Shown: positions 46,855 through 55,319 of the stretch, piece after piece
Numbering within the stretch: the stretch's first letter is position 1
Layout: the number at the start of each line of letters is the position of its first letter
Made by a program: the position numbers and the translations under genes
Source: Pseudomonas sp. FEN
GTDB taxonomy: Bacteria; Pseudomonadota; Gammaproteobacteria; Pseudomonadales; Pseudomonadaceae
Direction of reading: 5' to 3'
Length of the DNA stretch: 64,000 nucleotides
NCBI RefSeq assembly: GCF_904067045.1
Contig: NZ_CAJFDC010000024.1
Coordinates: 148,634 to 212,633, forward strand
Notes under the pieces: generated by a model
Told to the model about the DNA's origin: nothing
The model's database searches: none
Seen by the model: the letters and a program-made list of their open reading frames with translations, nothing else

Positions 46855-47802
46855 ATGCCGATGCAATCCGTGGAGCCTATGATCGGCCGTCTTGTGGTGG
46901 TCGGTCTGGGTTTGATTGGTGGATCCTTTGCCAAGGGGCTGCGGGAAAGCGGTCTGTGCCGGGAAGTGGTGGGCGTCGATCTCGATCCGCTGTCGCGTGA
47001 GCTGGCGGTTGAACTGGGCGTGGTCGATCGCTGCGAGGCCGACCTGGCTGTCGCTTGCCAGGGCGCCGATGTGATTCAGCTGGCGGTGCCGATCCTGGCC
47101 ATGGAGAAAATGCTCGGCTTGCTGGCGGGCATGGACCTGGGCCGGGCGATCCTGACGGATGTCGGCAGTGCCAAGGGTAACGTCGTGCGTGCCGCTGCCC
47201 GCGCGTTTGCGGGCATGCCGTCGCGGTTCGTCCCGGGGCACCCGATTGCCGGGTCCGAGCAGAGTGGCGTGCGCGCCTCCAATGGCGCCCTGTTCCGTCG
47301 GCACAAAGTGATCCTGACGCCGCTGGCCGAGACCGATCCCTCGGCGCTGGCGACGGTTGATGCGCTCTGGCGGGCCCTGGGCGCGGATGTCGAGCATATG
47401 CAGGTCGAACGCCACGACGAAGTGTTGGCGGCGACCAGTCATCTGCCGCACCTGCTGGCCTTCGGCCTGGTGGACTCGTTGGCCAAGCGCAATGAGAACC
47501 TGGAGATTTTTCGCTACGCGGCGGGTGGATTCCGTGATTTCACACGGATCGCCGGCAGTGATCCGGTGATGTGGCACGATATCTTCCTGGCGAACCGGGA
47601 TGCCGTCCTGCGTGCGCTGGATACCTTTCGCGCTGACCTGGACGTCTTGCGCGACGCCGTCGATGCCGGGGATGGGCCACAATTGCTGGAGGTGTTCCAG
47701 CGTGCGCAGGCGGCGCGCGAGCATTTCGGCAGAATCCTCGCTCGCCGTGCCCGCAAGGGCACCCTGAACGCCAATGATGATCACAAAGAGGCACGGTCGT
47801 GA
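46855..47802 (+). CDS. tyrA: Prephenate dehydrogenase (TyrA) lacking the usual fused AroA domain
   Basis: About 315 residues. Oxidises prephenate to 4-hydroxyphenylpyruvate for tyrosine synthesis. NAD motif VVGLGLIGGSFAKGL, the HPIAGSEQSG active-site region, SHLPHLLAFGLVDSLA and DFTRIAGSDPVMW are intact. In most pseudomonads tyrA at this locus is one reading frame with EPSP synthase (TyrA-AroA, about 735-750 residues). Here it ends after ILARRARKGTLNANDDHK with a short EARS tail, and cmk starts on the same bases. The start is uncertain: ATG at 46855, 46861 or 46879. It is coupled to hisC, which ends five bases before. Confidence 0.93.
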   Translation: MPMQSVEPMIGRLVVVGLGLIGGSFAKGLRESGLCREVVGVDLDPLSRELAVELGVVDRCEADLAVACQGADVIQLAVPILAMEKMLGLLAGMDLGRAILTDVGSAKGNVVRAAARAFAGMPSRFVPGHPIAGSEQSGVRASNGALFRRHKVILTPLAETDPSALATVDALWRALGADVEHMQVERHDEVLAATSHLPHLLAFGLVDSLAKRNENLEIFRYAAGGFRDFTRIAGSDPVMWHDIFLANRDAVLRALDTFRADLDVLRDAVDAGDGPQLLEVFQRAQAAREHFGRILARRARKGTLNANDDHKEARS

Positions 47803-48488
47803 ATATTCAAGCTCCAGTTATCACCATCGACGGGCCGAGCGGTTCGGGCAAGGGCACGGTCGCCGGAATCCTGGCCAAGCGCCTGAACTGGTGCCTGCTG
47901 GACTCCGGCGCCCTGTATCGGTTGTTGGCGTTCGCCGCGCGCAACCATGGGGTCGACCTGACCAACGAGGAGCTCCTCAAGGCCCTGGCCGCTCACCTGG
48001 ATGTACAGTTCGTCGGTGCGACCAACGATCGCACGGCGCGGATCATTCTCGAAGGCGACGACGTGACCGAGGATATCCGTAACGAGCAGGTTGGCGCCTG
48101 GGCTTCCCAGGTGGCGGCGTTGCCGGCGGTGCGCGAGGCCCTGTTGCAGCGCCAGCGGGCGTTCCAGGAGCCGCCTGGCCTGGTGGCCGACGGTCGGGAC
48201 ATGGGCACGGTCGTGTTTCCCGATGCGCCACTGAAGATTTTCCTGACTGCCAGTTCCGAGGAAAGGGCGCGTCGCCGGTACTTGCAGTTGAAGGCCAAGG
48301 GCGATGATGTTAGTCTGTCGAGTCTGCTAGATGAGATACGTGCCCGCGATGAGCGTGACACCCAGCGAGTGGTAGCCCCGCTCAAGCCGGCGGCTGACGC
48401 CATACAGCTGGATTCCACGGAATTGTCCATCGAGCAGGTGCTGGAACGCATCATGAGCGAGATCGCCATTCGCGATATCGCCGGGTGA
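47799..48488 (+). CDS. cmk: Cytidylate kinase
   Basis: 229 residues from a GTG that overlaps the tyrA stop (GTGA). P-loop GPSGSGKGTV at about 13-22; the CMP-binding regions LDSGALYR and VADGRDMGTVVFPDA are present. Phosphorylates CMP and dCMP. rpsA follows, an order conserved in gammaproteobacteria. Confidence 0.97.
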   Translation: MNIQAPVITIDGPSGSGKGTVAGILAKRLNWCLLDSGALYRLLAFAARNHGVDLTNEELLKALAAHLDVQFVGATNDRTARIILEGDDVTEDIRNEQVGAWASQVAALPAVREALLQRQRAFQEPPGLVADGRDMGTVVFPDAPLKIFLTASSEERARRRYLQLKAKGDDVSLSSLLDEIRARDERDTQRVVAPLKPAADAIQLDSTELSIEQVLERIMSEIAIRDIAG

Positions 48489-48608
48489 CCAAGAAGCGTG
48501 CGGGGGACCAGTCATAGTCCTGCATGGCTTCTTTCATATGAACGTAACCCACATCGTCTGGGGTGTGGCAGATGGGCGTATTCTTCGCCCTTATCAACAG
48601 GAATTAAA

Positions 48609-50300
48609 ATGAGCGAAAGCTTTGCGGAACTCTTTGAAGAGAGCTTGAAGACCCTTAATCTTCAGGCTGGTTCGATCATCACCGGTGTTATCGTTGATAT
48701 CGATTACCAAGCTCGTTGGGTCACTGTCCACGCTGGTCTGAAGTCTGAAGCTCTGATCCCGCTGGAACAGTTCTACAACGATGCTGGCGAGCTGAACATC
48801 AACGTCGGTGACGAAGTTCACGTGGCGCTGGATTCGGTTGAAGACGGCTTTGGTGAAACCAAGCTGTCCCGTGAAAAAGCCAAGCGCGCTGAATGCTGGA
48901 TCGTTCTGGAAGCAGCCTTCGCAGCCGAAGAAGTGGTCAAGGGCGTTATCAACGGTAAGGTTAAAGGCGGCTTCACTGTCGACGTTAACGGCATCCGTGC
49001 GTTCCTGCCAGGTTCTCTGGTTGACGTCCGTCCAGTGCGCGACACCACGCACCTGGAAGGCAAAGAGCTCGAATTCAAGGTCATCAAGCTCGACCAGAAA
49101 CGCAACAACGTTGTCGTTTCCCGTCGCAGCGTCCTCGAAGCCGAGAACTCCGCCGAGCGTGAAGCTCTGCTGGAATCCCTGCAGGAAGGTCAGCAAGTCA
49201 AAGGTATCGTCAAGAACCTCACCGATTACGGCGCATTCGTCGATCTGGGTGGCGTCGATGGCCTGCTGCACATCACCGACATGGCTTGGAAGCGTATCAA
49301 GCACCCATCGGAAATCGTCAACGTTGGCGACGAGATCGATGTCAAGGTTCTGAAGTACGATCGCGAGCGCAATCGTGTTTCCCTGGGCCTCAAGCAGCTG
49401 GGCGAAGATCCATGGGTTGCTATCAAAGCCCGTTACCCAGAAAGCACTCGCGTTACCGCTCGTGTTACCAACCTGACCGACTACGGCTGCTTCGCTGAGC
49501 TGGAAGAAGGCGTTGAGGGTCTGGTACACGTTTCCGAAATGGACTGGACCAACAAGAACATCCATCCTTCGAAAGTCGTACAAGTCGGCGACGAAGTGGA
49601 AGTCATGGTTCTGGACATCGACGAAGAGCGTCGTCGTATCTCCCTGGGCATCAAGCAGTGCAAGTCGAACCCATGGGAAGACTTCTCTGGCCAGTTCAAC
49701 AAGGGCGACAAGATCTCCGGCACCATCAAGTCGATCACCGATTTCGGTATCTTCATTGGTCTGGACGGCGGCATCGACGGTCTGGTTCACCTGTCCGACA
49801 TCTCCTGGAACGAAGTGGGCGAAGAAGCCGTGCGTCGTTTCAAGAAGGGCGACGAGCTGGACACCGTTATCCTGTCGGTTGACCCAGAGCGTGAGCGTAT
49901 CTCCCTGGGTATCAAGCAACTGGAAAGCGATCCGTTCTCCGAGTACGTCTCGGTTAACGACAAAGGCGCCATCGTTAAAGGCATCGTGAAAGAAGTTGAC
50001 GCCAAAGGCGCCATCATCGTTCTGGCCGACGATATCGAAGCGACTCTGAAAGCCTCCGAAATCAGCCGTGACCGCGTTGAAGACGCGCGTAACGTCCTGA
50101 AAGAAGGCGAGGAAGTAGAAGCCAAGATCATCAGCGTTGACCGCAAGAGCCGCGTGATCCAGCTGTCGATCAAGTCGAAAGACGTTGAAGACGAAAAAGA
50201 AGCCATCCAGAGCCTGCGCGACAAGCCAGCTGCTTCGGATGCTCCAGTCGACACCACTCTCGGTGCTCTGCTGCGTGCACAGATGGAAAAACAGAACTGA
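48609..50300 (+). CDS. rpsA: 30S ribosomal protein S1
   Basis: 563 residues from the ATG at 48609; the frame is open further upstream but the extension is not S1-like. Six S1 RNA-binding repeats in tandem (recurring GAFVDLGGVDGLLHITDMAW and EKAKRAECW-like units) in the usual bacterial order. Binds mRNA leaders for translation initiation. The 120-base leader (48489-48608) is in the position where S1 autoregulates in other gammaproteobacteria; I cannot confirm the structure. Codon use is biased towards preferred codons, as expected for a highly expressed gene. Confidence 0.99.
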   Translation: MSESFAELFEESLKTLNLQAGSIITGVIVDIDYQARWVTVHAGLKSEALIPLEQFYNDAGELNINVGDEVHVALDSVEDGFGETKLSREKAKRAECWIVLEAAFAAEEVVKGVINGKVKGGFTVDVNGIRAFLPGSLVDVRPVRDTTHLEGKELEFKVIKLDQKRNNVVVSRRSVLEAENSAEREALLESLQEGQQVKGIVKNLTDYGAFVDLGGVDGLLHITDMAWKRIKHPSEIVNVGDEIDVKVLKYDRERNRVSLGLKQLGEDPWVAIKARYPESTRVTARVTNLTDYGCFAELEEGVEGLVHVSEMDWTNKNIHPSKVVQVGDEVEVMVLDIDEERRRISLGIKQCKSNPWEDFSGQFNKGDKISGTIKSITDFGIFIGLDGGIDGLVHLSDISWNEVGEEAVRRFKKGDELDTVILSVDPERERISLGIKQLESDPFSEYVSVNDKGAIVKGIVKEVDAKGAIIVLADDIEATLKASEISRDRVEDARNVLKEGEEVEAKIISVDRKSRVIQLSIKSKDVEDEKEAIQSLRDKPAASDAPVDTTLGALLRAQMEKQN

Positions 50301-50318
50301 GTTCTGTCGGACCATAGA

Positions 50319-50347
50319 AAAAGGGCGACTTCGGTCGCCCTTTTTTG
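50319..50347. terminator. Rho-independent terminator after rpsA
   Basis: Stem AAGGGCGAC/GTCGCCCTT with a TTCG tetraloop, followed by a run of T's and preceded by A's. Strong and possibly bidirectional. It lies 20 bases after the rpsA stop. Confidence 0.95.
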
Positions 50348-50428
50348 TGTTTGGGATTTGATGTTCGAAGCCTGAAACGAATTTATTGTGAGGTGGTCTC
50401 ATGCGTGAGTTTAAAGGTTTTGTCATCA

Positions 50429-50436
50429 GGGGGGGG
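50429..50436. repeat. Eight-G tract upstream of the lipoprotein gene
   Basis: Eight consecutive G's about 38 bases before the ATG of the small lipoprotein. Non-coding. Listed with the other homopolymers. Confidence 0.8.
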
Positions 50437-50474
50437 CAGTGAGTGGTTCGGGATCCTCATGACCAAGGAGATGA

Positions 50475-50756
50475 ATGAGCAAGCTAATGGCTGTTCTCGC
50501 GCTGTTGATGCTGACAGGGTGTGCTACGCACGCCAAGACTCACGTCAGGCACGATGTGAGCGGTATAGAGATCGACTGCTCGGGGTTGGGATCGGATTGG
50601 GATAAGTGCTACAAGCGAGCCGCCCGGGAGTGTAAGACTCAGGGGTATAAGGTCGTCACCAAGTCCAGCGACGCCAAGGATGAGGAGGGAGGGTATTTTT
50701 TTGGCTGGAATCCGGCAGGTGCCGTTACTCGCACGATGCTTGTGATTTGCAATTAG
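50475..50756 (+). CDS. Small secreted lipoprotein
   Basis: 93 residues. Signal peptide with lipobox LMLTGC, so it should be lipidated on Cys16 and anchored in the envelope. The mature part has four further cysteines (DCSGLG, KCYKRAARECK, ICN), probably in disulfides. The pattern GLGSDWDKCYKRAARECKTQGY occurs in small pseudomonad lipoproteins of unknown role. AAGGAG ribosome site close to the start. Between rpsA and ihfB, where a lipoprotein is not a standard gene. Confidence 0.75.
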   Translation: MSKLMAVLALLMLTGCATHAKTHVRHDVSGIEIDCSGLGSDWDKCYKRAARECKTQGYKVVTKSSDAKDEEGGYFFGWNPAGAVTRTMLVICN

Positions 50757-50878
50757 ATGGTTGAGCTCGATGTTTCCTCCTCATGCAGATTAGTCAATAG
50801 ATGGGCTGTTCAAAATCCTCCGCGCATGCTAAAACCTTCGAAGTGCTTTCCTAGCTGCTTGAAAAAGAAGGGAAAAAT

Positions 50879-51178
50879 ATGACGAAGTCGGAGCTGATCG
50901 AACGAATTGTCACCCATCAAGGGCTGCTTTCATCCAAGGATGTGGAGCTGGCCATCAAGACCATGCTTGAGCAGATGTCCCAGTGCCTGGCGACCGGCGA
51001 CCGGATTGAGATTCGGGGGTTTGGGAGTTTCTCGCTGCATTACCGGGCGCCGCGGGTAGGGCGAAACCCGAAGACCGGGCAGTCGGTGAGTCTGGATGGG
51101 AAATTTGTACCGCATTTCAAGCCGGGGAAGGAGTTGCGGGATCGGGTGAATGAGGATGAGGATGAAGAGAATATCTGA
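50879..51178 (+). CDS. ihfB: Integration host factor subunit beta
   Basis: 99 residues. DNA-bending HU/IHF fold with the DNA-binding arm GFGSFSLHYRAPRVGRNPKTG. The order rpsA-ihfB is conserved. In pseudomonads the O-antigen locus begins just after this gene, often with wzz; here the next 660 bases hold no gene. Confidence 0.97.
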   Translation: MTKSELIERIVTHQGLLSSKDVELAIKTMLEQMSQCLATGDRIEIRGFGSFSLHYRAPRVGRNPKTGQSVSLDGKFVPHFKPGKELRDRVNEDEDEENI

Positions 51179-51837
51179 CCAATTAGCTGATGGAGCATTG
51201 TCCCAGCAATATCCTCGGCGACGTATGCGATAACGCTACAGCAACTGGTGAGTAACCCTTAGATTCTCCAGTGAAACAGCAGGCCCCGAGTTCTTCCACG
51301 TTGCTCGTATACGAGTTGATAGCCTGCCCTGCATTTGGTTTTTCCGATAGCGCCTGGCTTGCTGCTCGGTGTGTGAAAAAATACAGCACGACAGACAGGA
51401 AATGCCATTTTTCCTGAATTCAGATGCAAGTTAAGTAATATCGCCGTGTTAGGCTCAAGTCGTAAGGCATCACGCCTCCGGTTAAAAATTTCGTGATGTT
51501 CAGCTACTCGGCCATTGCTCGTTCATAGGCATGAGAACCTGGCTGATTGCTGATGAAGCCAGACTCATGTATCAAACTACAGAGCCTTGAGCTTGCCTGT
51601 TTTCGCGTATCACCGACAGGATGCTAAGGCTGCCTCGCGTTTCAATTCAGCAGAAAAATAGCGGCGTTATTGGCTATCCGACACCTTGATCTGCCAAGCA
51701 CTCTTGGCTAAATGGATGACCATGGATTTCACTAGTCCACTACATTGTTCATCGATACGATGGGGAGGGCGCTATTGGGACAGAGGAAATGCTACCAGCC
51801 CGGTGGTGTTTACAGCCACCGAGCTGGTGCGGGGTTA
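51179..51837. other. Non-coding junction between ihfB and the polysaccharide cluster
   Basis: About 660 bases, AT-richer than the core genes. No reading frame of more than 70 codons is convincing, and I find no lapA-like or wzz gene, which usually follow ihfB in this genus. A hairpin near the right end (51795-51827) probably ends the minus-strand operon. This may be the left edge of an exchanged O-antigen block. Confidence 0.5.
51795..51827 (-). terminator. Hairpin after the minus-strand polysaccharide operon
   Basis: Arms CCAGC-GGTGG and CCACC-GCTGG with a loop of about nine bases, starting 11 bases beyond the GT4 stop. No clear U tract follows on the minus strand. Confidence 0.4.
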
Positions 51838-52962
51838 TTAGCGGCGCAATTCCATTGCGTCGATCATGGCTGCGTTTACACGATGCACGTCATACTTTTG
51901 CTCTGCAAGGGCACGACTTGTGAGCCCCATTTGCTCACGTAACTCGCTCGAGCCTGCCAAGCGAGCCATCGCTGCTGCTAAATCAGCTGTGTCACGCGGT
52001 TGGACAAGAAACCCGTTGACCCCGTCCTGAACCGTCTCGCGGCATCCCGGTGCATCGGTGGTAATTATAGCTCGTCCGCTGGACATTGCTTCGAGCACAG
52101 ATCGTGGAGTCCCCTCTCGGTATGAGGGCAACACAAATATGCTGCAAGCACTGAGGTATGGCTTCACATCGCTGACTGCTCCATGATATTGGACTATTCC
52201 CTCTTTTTCCCAGCCTGAAACGATATCTGCGTTAATTCCCGAGGGGTTGGAGTCCAGTGGTCCGACTAAATGGAAAGTTGCTTGCGGGTATGCAGATTTC
52301 AGCATGCGAGCGGCGTTCACATACTCAATTACACCCTTATCACGCAGCAACCTGCCTACGAACAAAAAGCTCGGTTGGAGTGGTAATGGGGTTACCGGGA
52401 AGCTTTCTGTGTCGACCCCCGAACCATTAACGATCCAAGTCGGAAGTTTCGCGTTGAAAAGTCCTTGGTCCTCGAAGAGCTGTCGGTCATCCGGGTTCTG
52501 GAAGAACAGGCCGTTAGCGAAGCGCAATCCGAACTTGTACAAAATCGATGCTAAGCGATTTATGAGGCCACGACTGAAGCTTGCCTCGACCTCGGTGAAC
52601 GCATAGCCTAGCCCGGTAATCAGGGCATAGCGTCGCTTGACCCGCGCCAGAAACGCAGCAGGCAAGCCATAGACCACTGGTTTTATAGTGTAGGCGAGTA
52701 CTACGTCGGGATTTATTCTATGCAAGCACCGGATAAGTTGTAGCAGGTAGCGCAGATCGGCGAATGGATTCAGCCCTGCGCGTGCCATCGGCACAACATG
52801 GTATGCAATCCCTTTATCGGCGAGTCGTTTGCGCACCACGTCATCCTCCTCCGGTGCAATAGCAGCGACTTCATGGCCGTTCGCTCGCATTGCATCCAGA
52901 AGATCTCCGCGAAACCTGATTAGTGATTCAGCGAGTCCAGCTATTACGACAATCTTAGACAT
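51838..52962 (-). CDS. Glycosyltransferase family 4
   Basis: 374 residues, GT-B fold. N-terminal half with MRANGHEVAAIAPEEDD, C-terminal GT4 donor-binding half with FVGRLLRDKGVIEYVNAARML, VLPSYREGTPRSVLEAMSSG and the E-x7-E pair in it. Extends the lipid-linked O-unit in the cytosol. It overlaps the wbpP stop by eight bases. It is similar in context to WbpR of P. aeruginosa O6-type clusters. It is the only processive-type glycosyltransferase visible in this cluster. Confidence 0.92.
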   Translation of the reverse strand: MSKIVVIAGLAESLIRFRGDLLDAMRANGHEVAAIAPEEDDVVRKRLADKGIAYHVVPMARAGLNPFADLRYLLQLIRCLHRINPDVVLAYTIKPVVYGLPAAFLARVKRRYALITGLGYAFTEVEASFSRGLINRLASILYKFGLRFANGLFFQNPDDRQLFEDQGLFNAKLPTWIVNGSGVDTESFPVTPLPLQPSFLFVGRLLRDKGVIEYVNAARMLKSAYPQATFHLVGPLDSNPSGINADIVSGWEKEGIVQYHGAVSDVKPYLSACSIFVLPSYREGTPRSVLEAMSSGRAIITTDAPGCRETVQDGVNGFLVQPRDTADLAAAMARLAGSSELREQMGLTSRALAEQKYDVHRVNAAMIDAMELRR

Positions 52963-53995
52963 GCTTGCCTACATGAGTTGTGTAATAGGTTGCAGAATCC
53001 CGTAATCCCTCTGCAATACGATGTGTCGGTGTGTAACCGAGCAATGATTGTGCCTTGCTGATATCCGCCTGAGAGTGACGCACATCGGCGGCTCTGAAGT
53101 CACGGTACACCGGGTTCACATCCTTCAGTTCAGGCTTGGCAGCACAGGCAAGCTCCCGAATACGGGAGAACAGTTCATTCAGTGTGGTACGGTCGCCGAC
53201 AGCCACGTTGAACACCTGATTCAACGCCCTGGTTTCTTGTGTTGTGGCGGCTAGCAGGTTGGCCTGGACAGCATTGGCCACGAAGCAAAAGTCACGGCTG
53301 GTTTCGCCGTCACCGTTGATATGAATTGTTTCGTCGCGGAGCAGTGCGCCAAACCACTTTGGAATAACAGCAGCATATGCACCATCAGGATCCTGTCTTG
53401 GGCCGAATACGTTGAAGTACCGTAGTCCTATGGTCTGAAATCCATAGCAACGTGCAAACACATCCGCGTATAACTCATTAACGTACTTGGTGACGGCATA
53501 GGGTGATAGTGGCAGACCGATCCGATCTTCAACCTTGGGCAGGCCAGGGTGATCACCATATGTGGAGCTTGATGCGGCATAGACGAAGCGCTTGACGCCA
53601 GCGTCCCGGCTAGCAACTAGCATATTCAAAAAGCCATCGATATTCGTGCTGTTGGTTCGAATCGGGTCCTCTAGCGAACGGGGTACGCTACCCAGTGCCG
53701 CTTGGTGAAGAACGTAGTCGACATCCTCCTCCAGAGCGCGTTGGCAGTCTTTCAGTTGGCGGATATCGCCTTGCACAAACTTGAACTGTGCCCAGGTTGT
53801 ATCTGAAACGGTCTGCTGCACTAGGTCAAGGTTGCGTTGGTGGCCTGTTTCGAAGTTGTCCAAACCGATCACGCGCTGATTCAGATGAAGTAGTGCCTCA
53901 AGCAAATTTGAGCCGATGAAACCGGCCACACCGGTGACTAGCCAGGTGCGCGGCGAAGCGGCTAGTTCTTGGCGCAGTAATTCGTAAGTGTTCAT
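52955..53995 (-). CDS. wbpP: UDP-N-acetylglucosamine 4-epimerase
   Basis: 346 residues from the ATG at 53995, seven bases after GGAG. Extended SDR: WLVTGVAGFIGSNLLEAL at about 19-36, the catalytic YGDHPGLPKVEDRIG...YAVTKY, and NVFGPRQDPDGAYAAVIP. WbpP/TviC-type epimerase making UDP-GalNAc from UDP-GlcNAc. Next to wbpO in the same operon, as in P. aeruginosa O6. Confidence 0.93.
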   Translation of the reverse strand: MNTYELLRQELAASPRTWLVTGVAGFIGSNLLEALLHLNQRVIGLDNFETGHQRNLDLVQQTVSDTTWAQFKFVQGDIRQLKDCQRALEEDVDYVLHQAALGSVPRSLEDPIRTNSTNIDGFLNMLVASRDAGVKRFVYAASSSTYGDHPGLPKVEDRIGLPLSPYAVTKYVNELYADVFARCYGFQTIGLRYFNVFGPRQDPDGAYAAVIPKWFGALLRDETIHINGDGETSRDFCFVANAVQANLLAATTQETRALNQVFNVAVGDRTTLNELFSRIRELACAAKPELKDVNPVYRDFRAADVRHSQADISKAQSLLGYTPTHRIAEGLRDSATYYTTHVGKHV

Positions 53996-54006
53996 GTCAT
54001 TCTCCA

Positions 54007-55289
54007 TTAAAGGCGCCAGAAGCGCGTACCTGCACTTTCTAGAGCCGGGCCGTCGCAAACGCCTTTGACATCGATCACAACGGGAGCGTTGTGCATAAGC
54101 TTCAGATAATCGTTGCTTGTCCAGCTAGCATAAGCATCATGTGCAACAGCAACTACGATTGCGGCAGCAGGTTGGAGTTCATCGAGTTTGTGTAACAAGA
54201 CGCCGTACTCGTGTAGGGCTTCTTCCGGTTCGGCCTCTGGGTCGAAAACTTGTACCTTGATCCCGAATTCCTCGAGTTCCCGAATGATATCGATGACGCG
54301 AGAGTTGCGCAGATCAGGGCAATTCTCTTTGAAGGTCAGACCAAGCACTGTAACTACGGCACCGGCAATAGGGTGGCCGGCATGGATCATCTGCTTGATT
54401 GTCTGCTGTGCAATAAAGGCTCCCATGCTGTCATTGATGCGACGACCTGCCAGAATGACCTGAGGAATATAGCCGAGCTTTTCGGCCTTATGCGTCAGGT
54501 AGTAGGGGTCTACGCCGATGCAGTGTCCGCCTACCAGTCCCGGTTTGAATCTCAGGAAATTCCACTTGGTCCCTGCTGCTTCCAAAACATCTAGAGTGTC
54601 AATGCCCATGCGGTCGAAGATCAATGCCAGCTCATTCATCAGAGCAATGTTCAGATCGCGCTGCGTATTTTCGATCACCTTGGCGGCTTCGGCTACTTTG
54701 ATGGACGCGGCTTTGTAAACACCGGCCGTGACTACAGAGCTGTACACATCGGCAACGATTTCGAGCGTAGCGGCGTCTTGTCCAGATACCACCTTCATGA
54801 TTTTGGTGAATGTGTGTTCTTTGTCGCCCGGGTTGATTCGTTCCGGCTGTAGCCTACTGTGAAGTCGGTGCCACATTTCAAGCCTGATAGACGTTCGAGG
54901 ATTGGAACACAGATATCCTCCGTGACGCCGGGGTAGACAGTCGACTCATATACGACAACGTCGCCCTGTTTGAGCGCTTTACCAACAGTTTCGGATGCTT
55001 TTACCACCGGAGTCAGATCTGGTTGGTGAGCATCGTCAATCGGTGTGGGTACAGCAACGATATGGAAATCCGCCCGGGTAAGAACCTCGATTTTACTGGT
55101 AAATTCAATTTGCGTCTGTGCCAACTCATCGCGGCTGACTTCGTTTGTACGGTCTTGTCCCGAGCGTAGTTCTTGCAGTCGGTTTTCGTTAATGTCGAAA
55201 CCGATAACTGGTCCGTGTTTGCCAAATGCCACAGCTACAGGCAAGCCAACATAGCCAAGTCCTACCACTGATATTTTTCTCGAATGCAT
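54007..55289 (-). pseudogene. wbpO: UDP-N-acetylhexosamine 6-dehydrogenase, split by one frameshift
   Basis: Two overlapping frames together make one WbpO/TviB-type dehydrogenase of about 427 residues. The first (start 55289) has the NAD motif VVGLGYVGLPVAVAFG and runs to ...GTDFTVGYS, then loses register. The second continues PERINPGDKEHTFTKIM and carries the catalytic cysteine in GLVGGHCIGVDPYYL. A single missing C, at a run of two G's on the plus strand (54845-54846) where three are expected, explains the break. WbpO oxidises UDP-GalNAc to UDP-GalNAcA. The rest is intact, so this is either a recent mutation or a base-calling error. Confidence 0.9.
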
Positions 55290-55319
55290 GGATTTTACTC
55301 TAATAATGGAATCTTTTAT

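Noticed and set aside
48498..48608. Upstream extension of rpsA
   Set aside because: It translates to sequence unlike S1; the MSESFAELFEESLK start at 48609 is the conserved one.
51179..51837. A possible tRNA or attachment site next to ihfB
   Set aside because: I could not find a cloverleaf or a direct repeat that I could defend.
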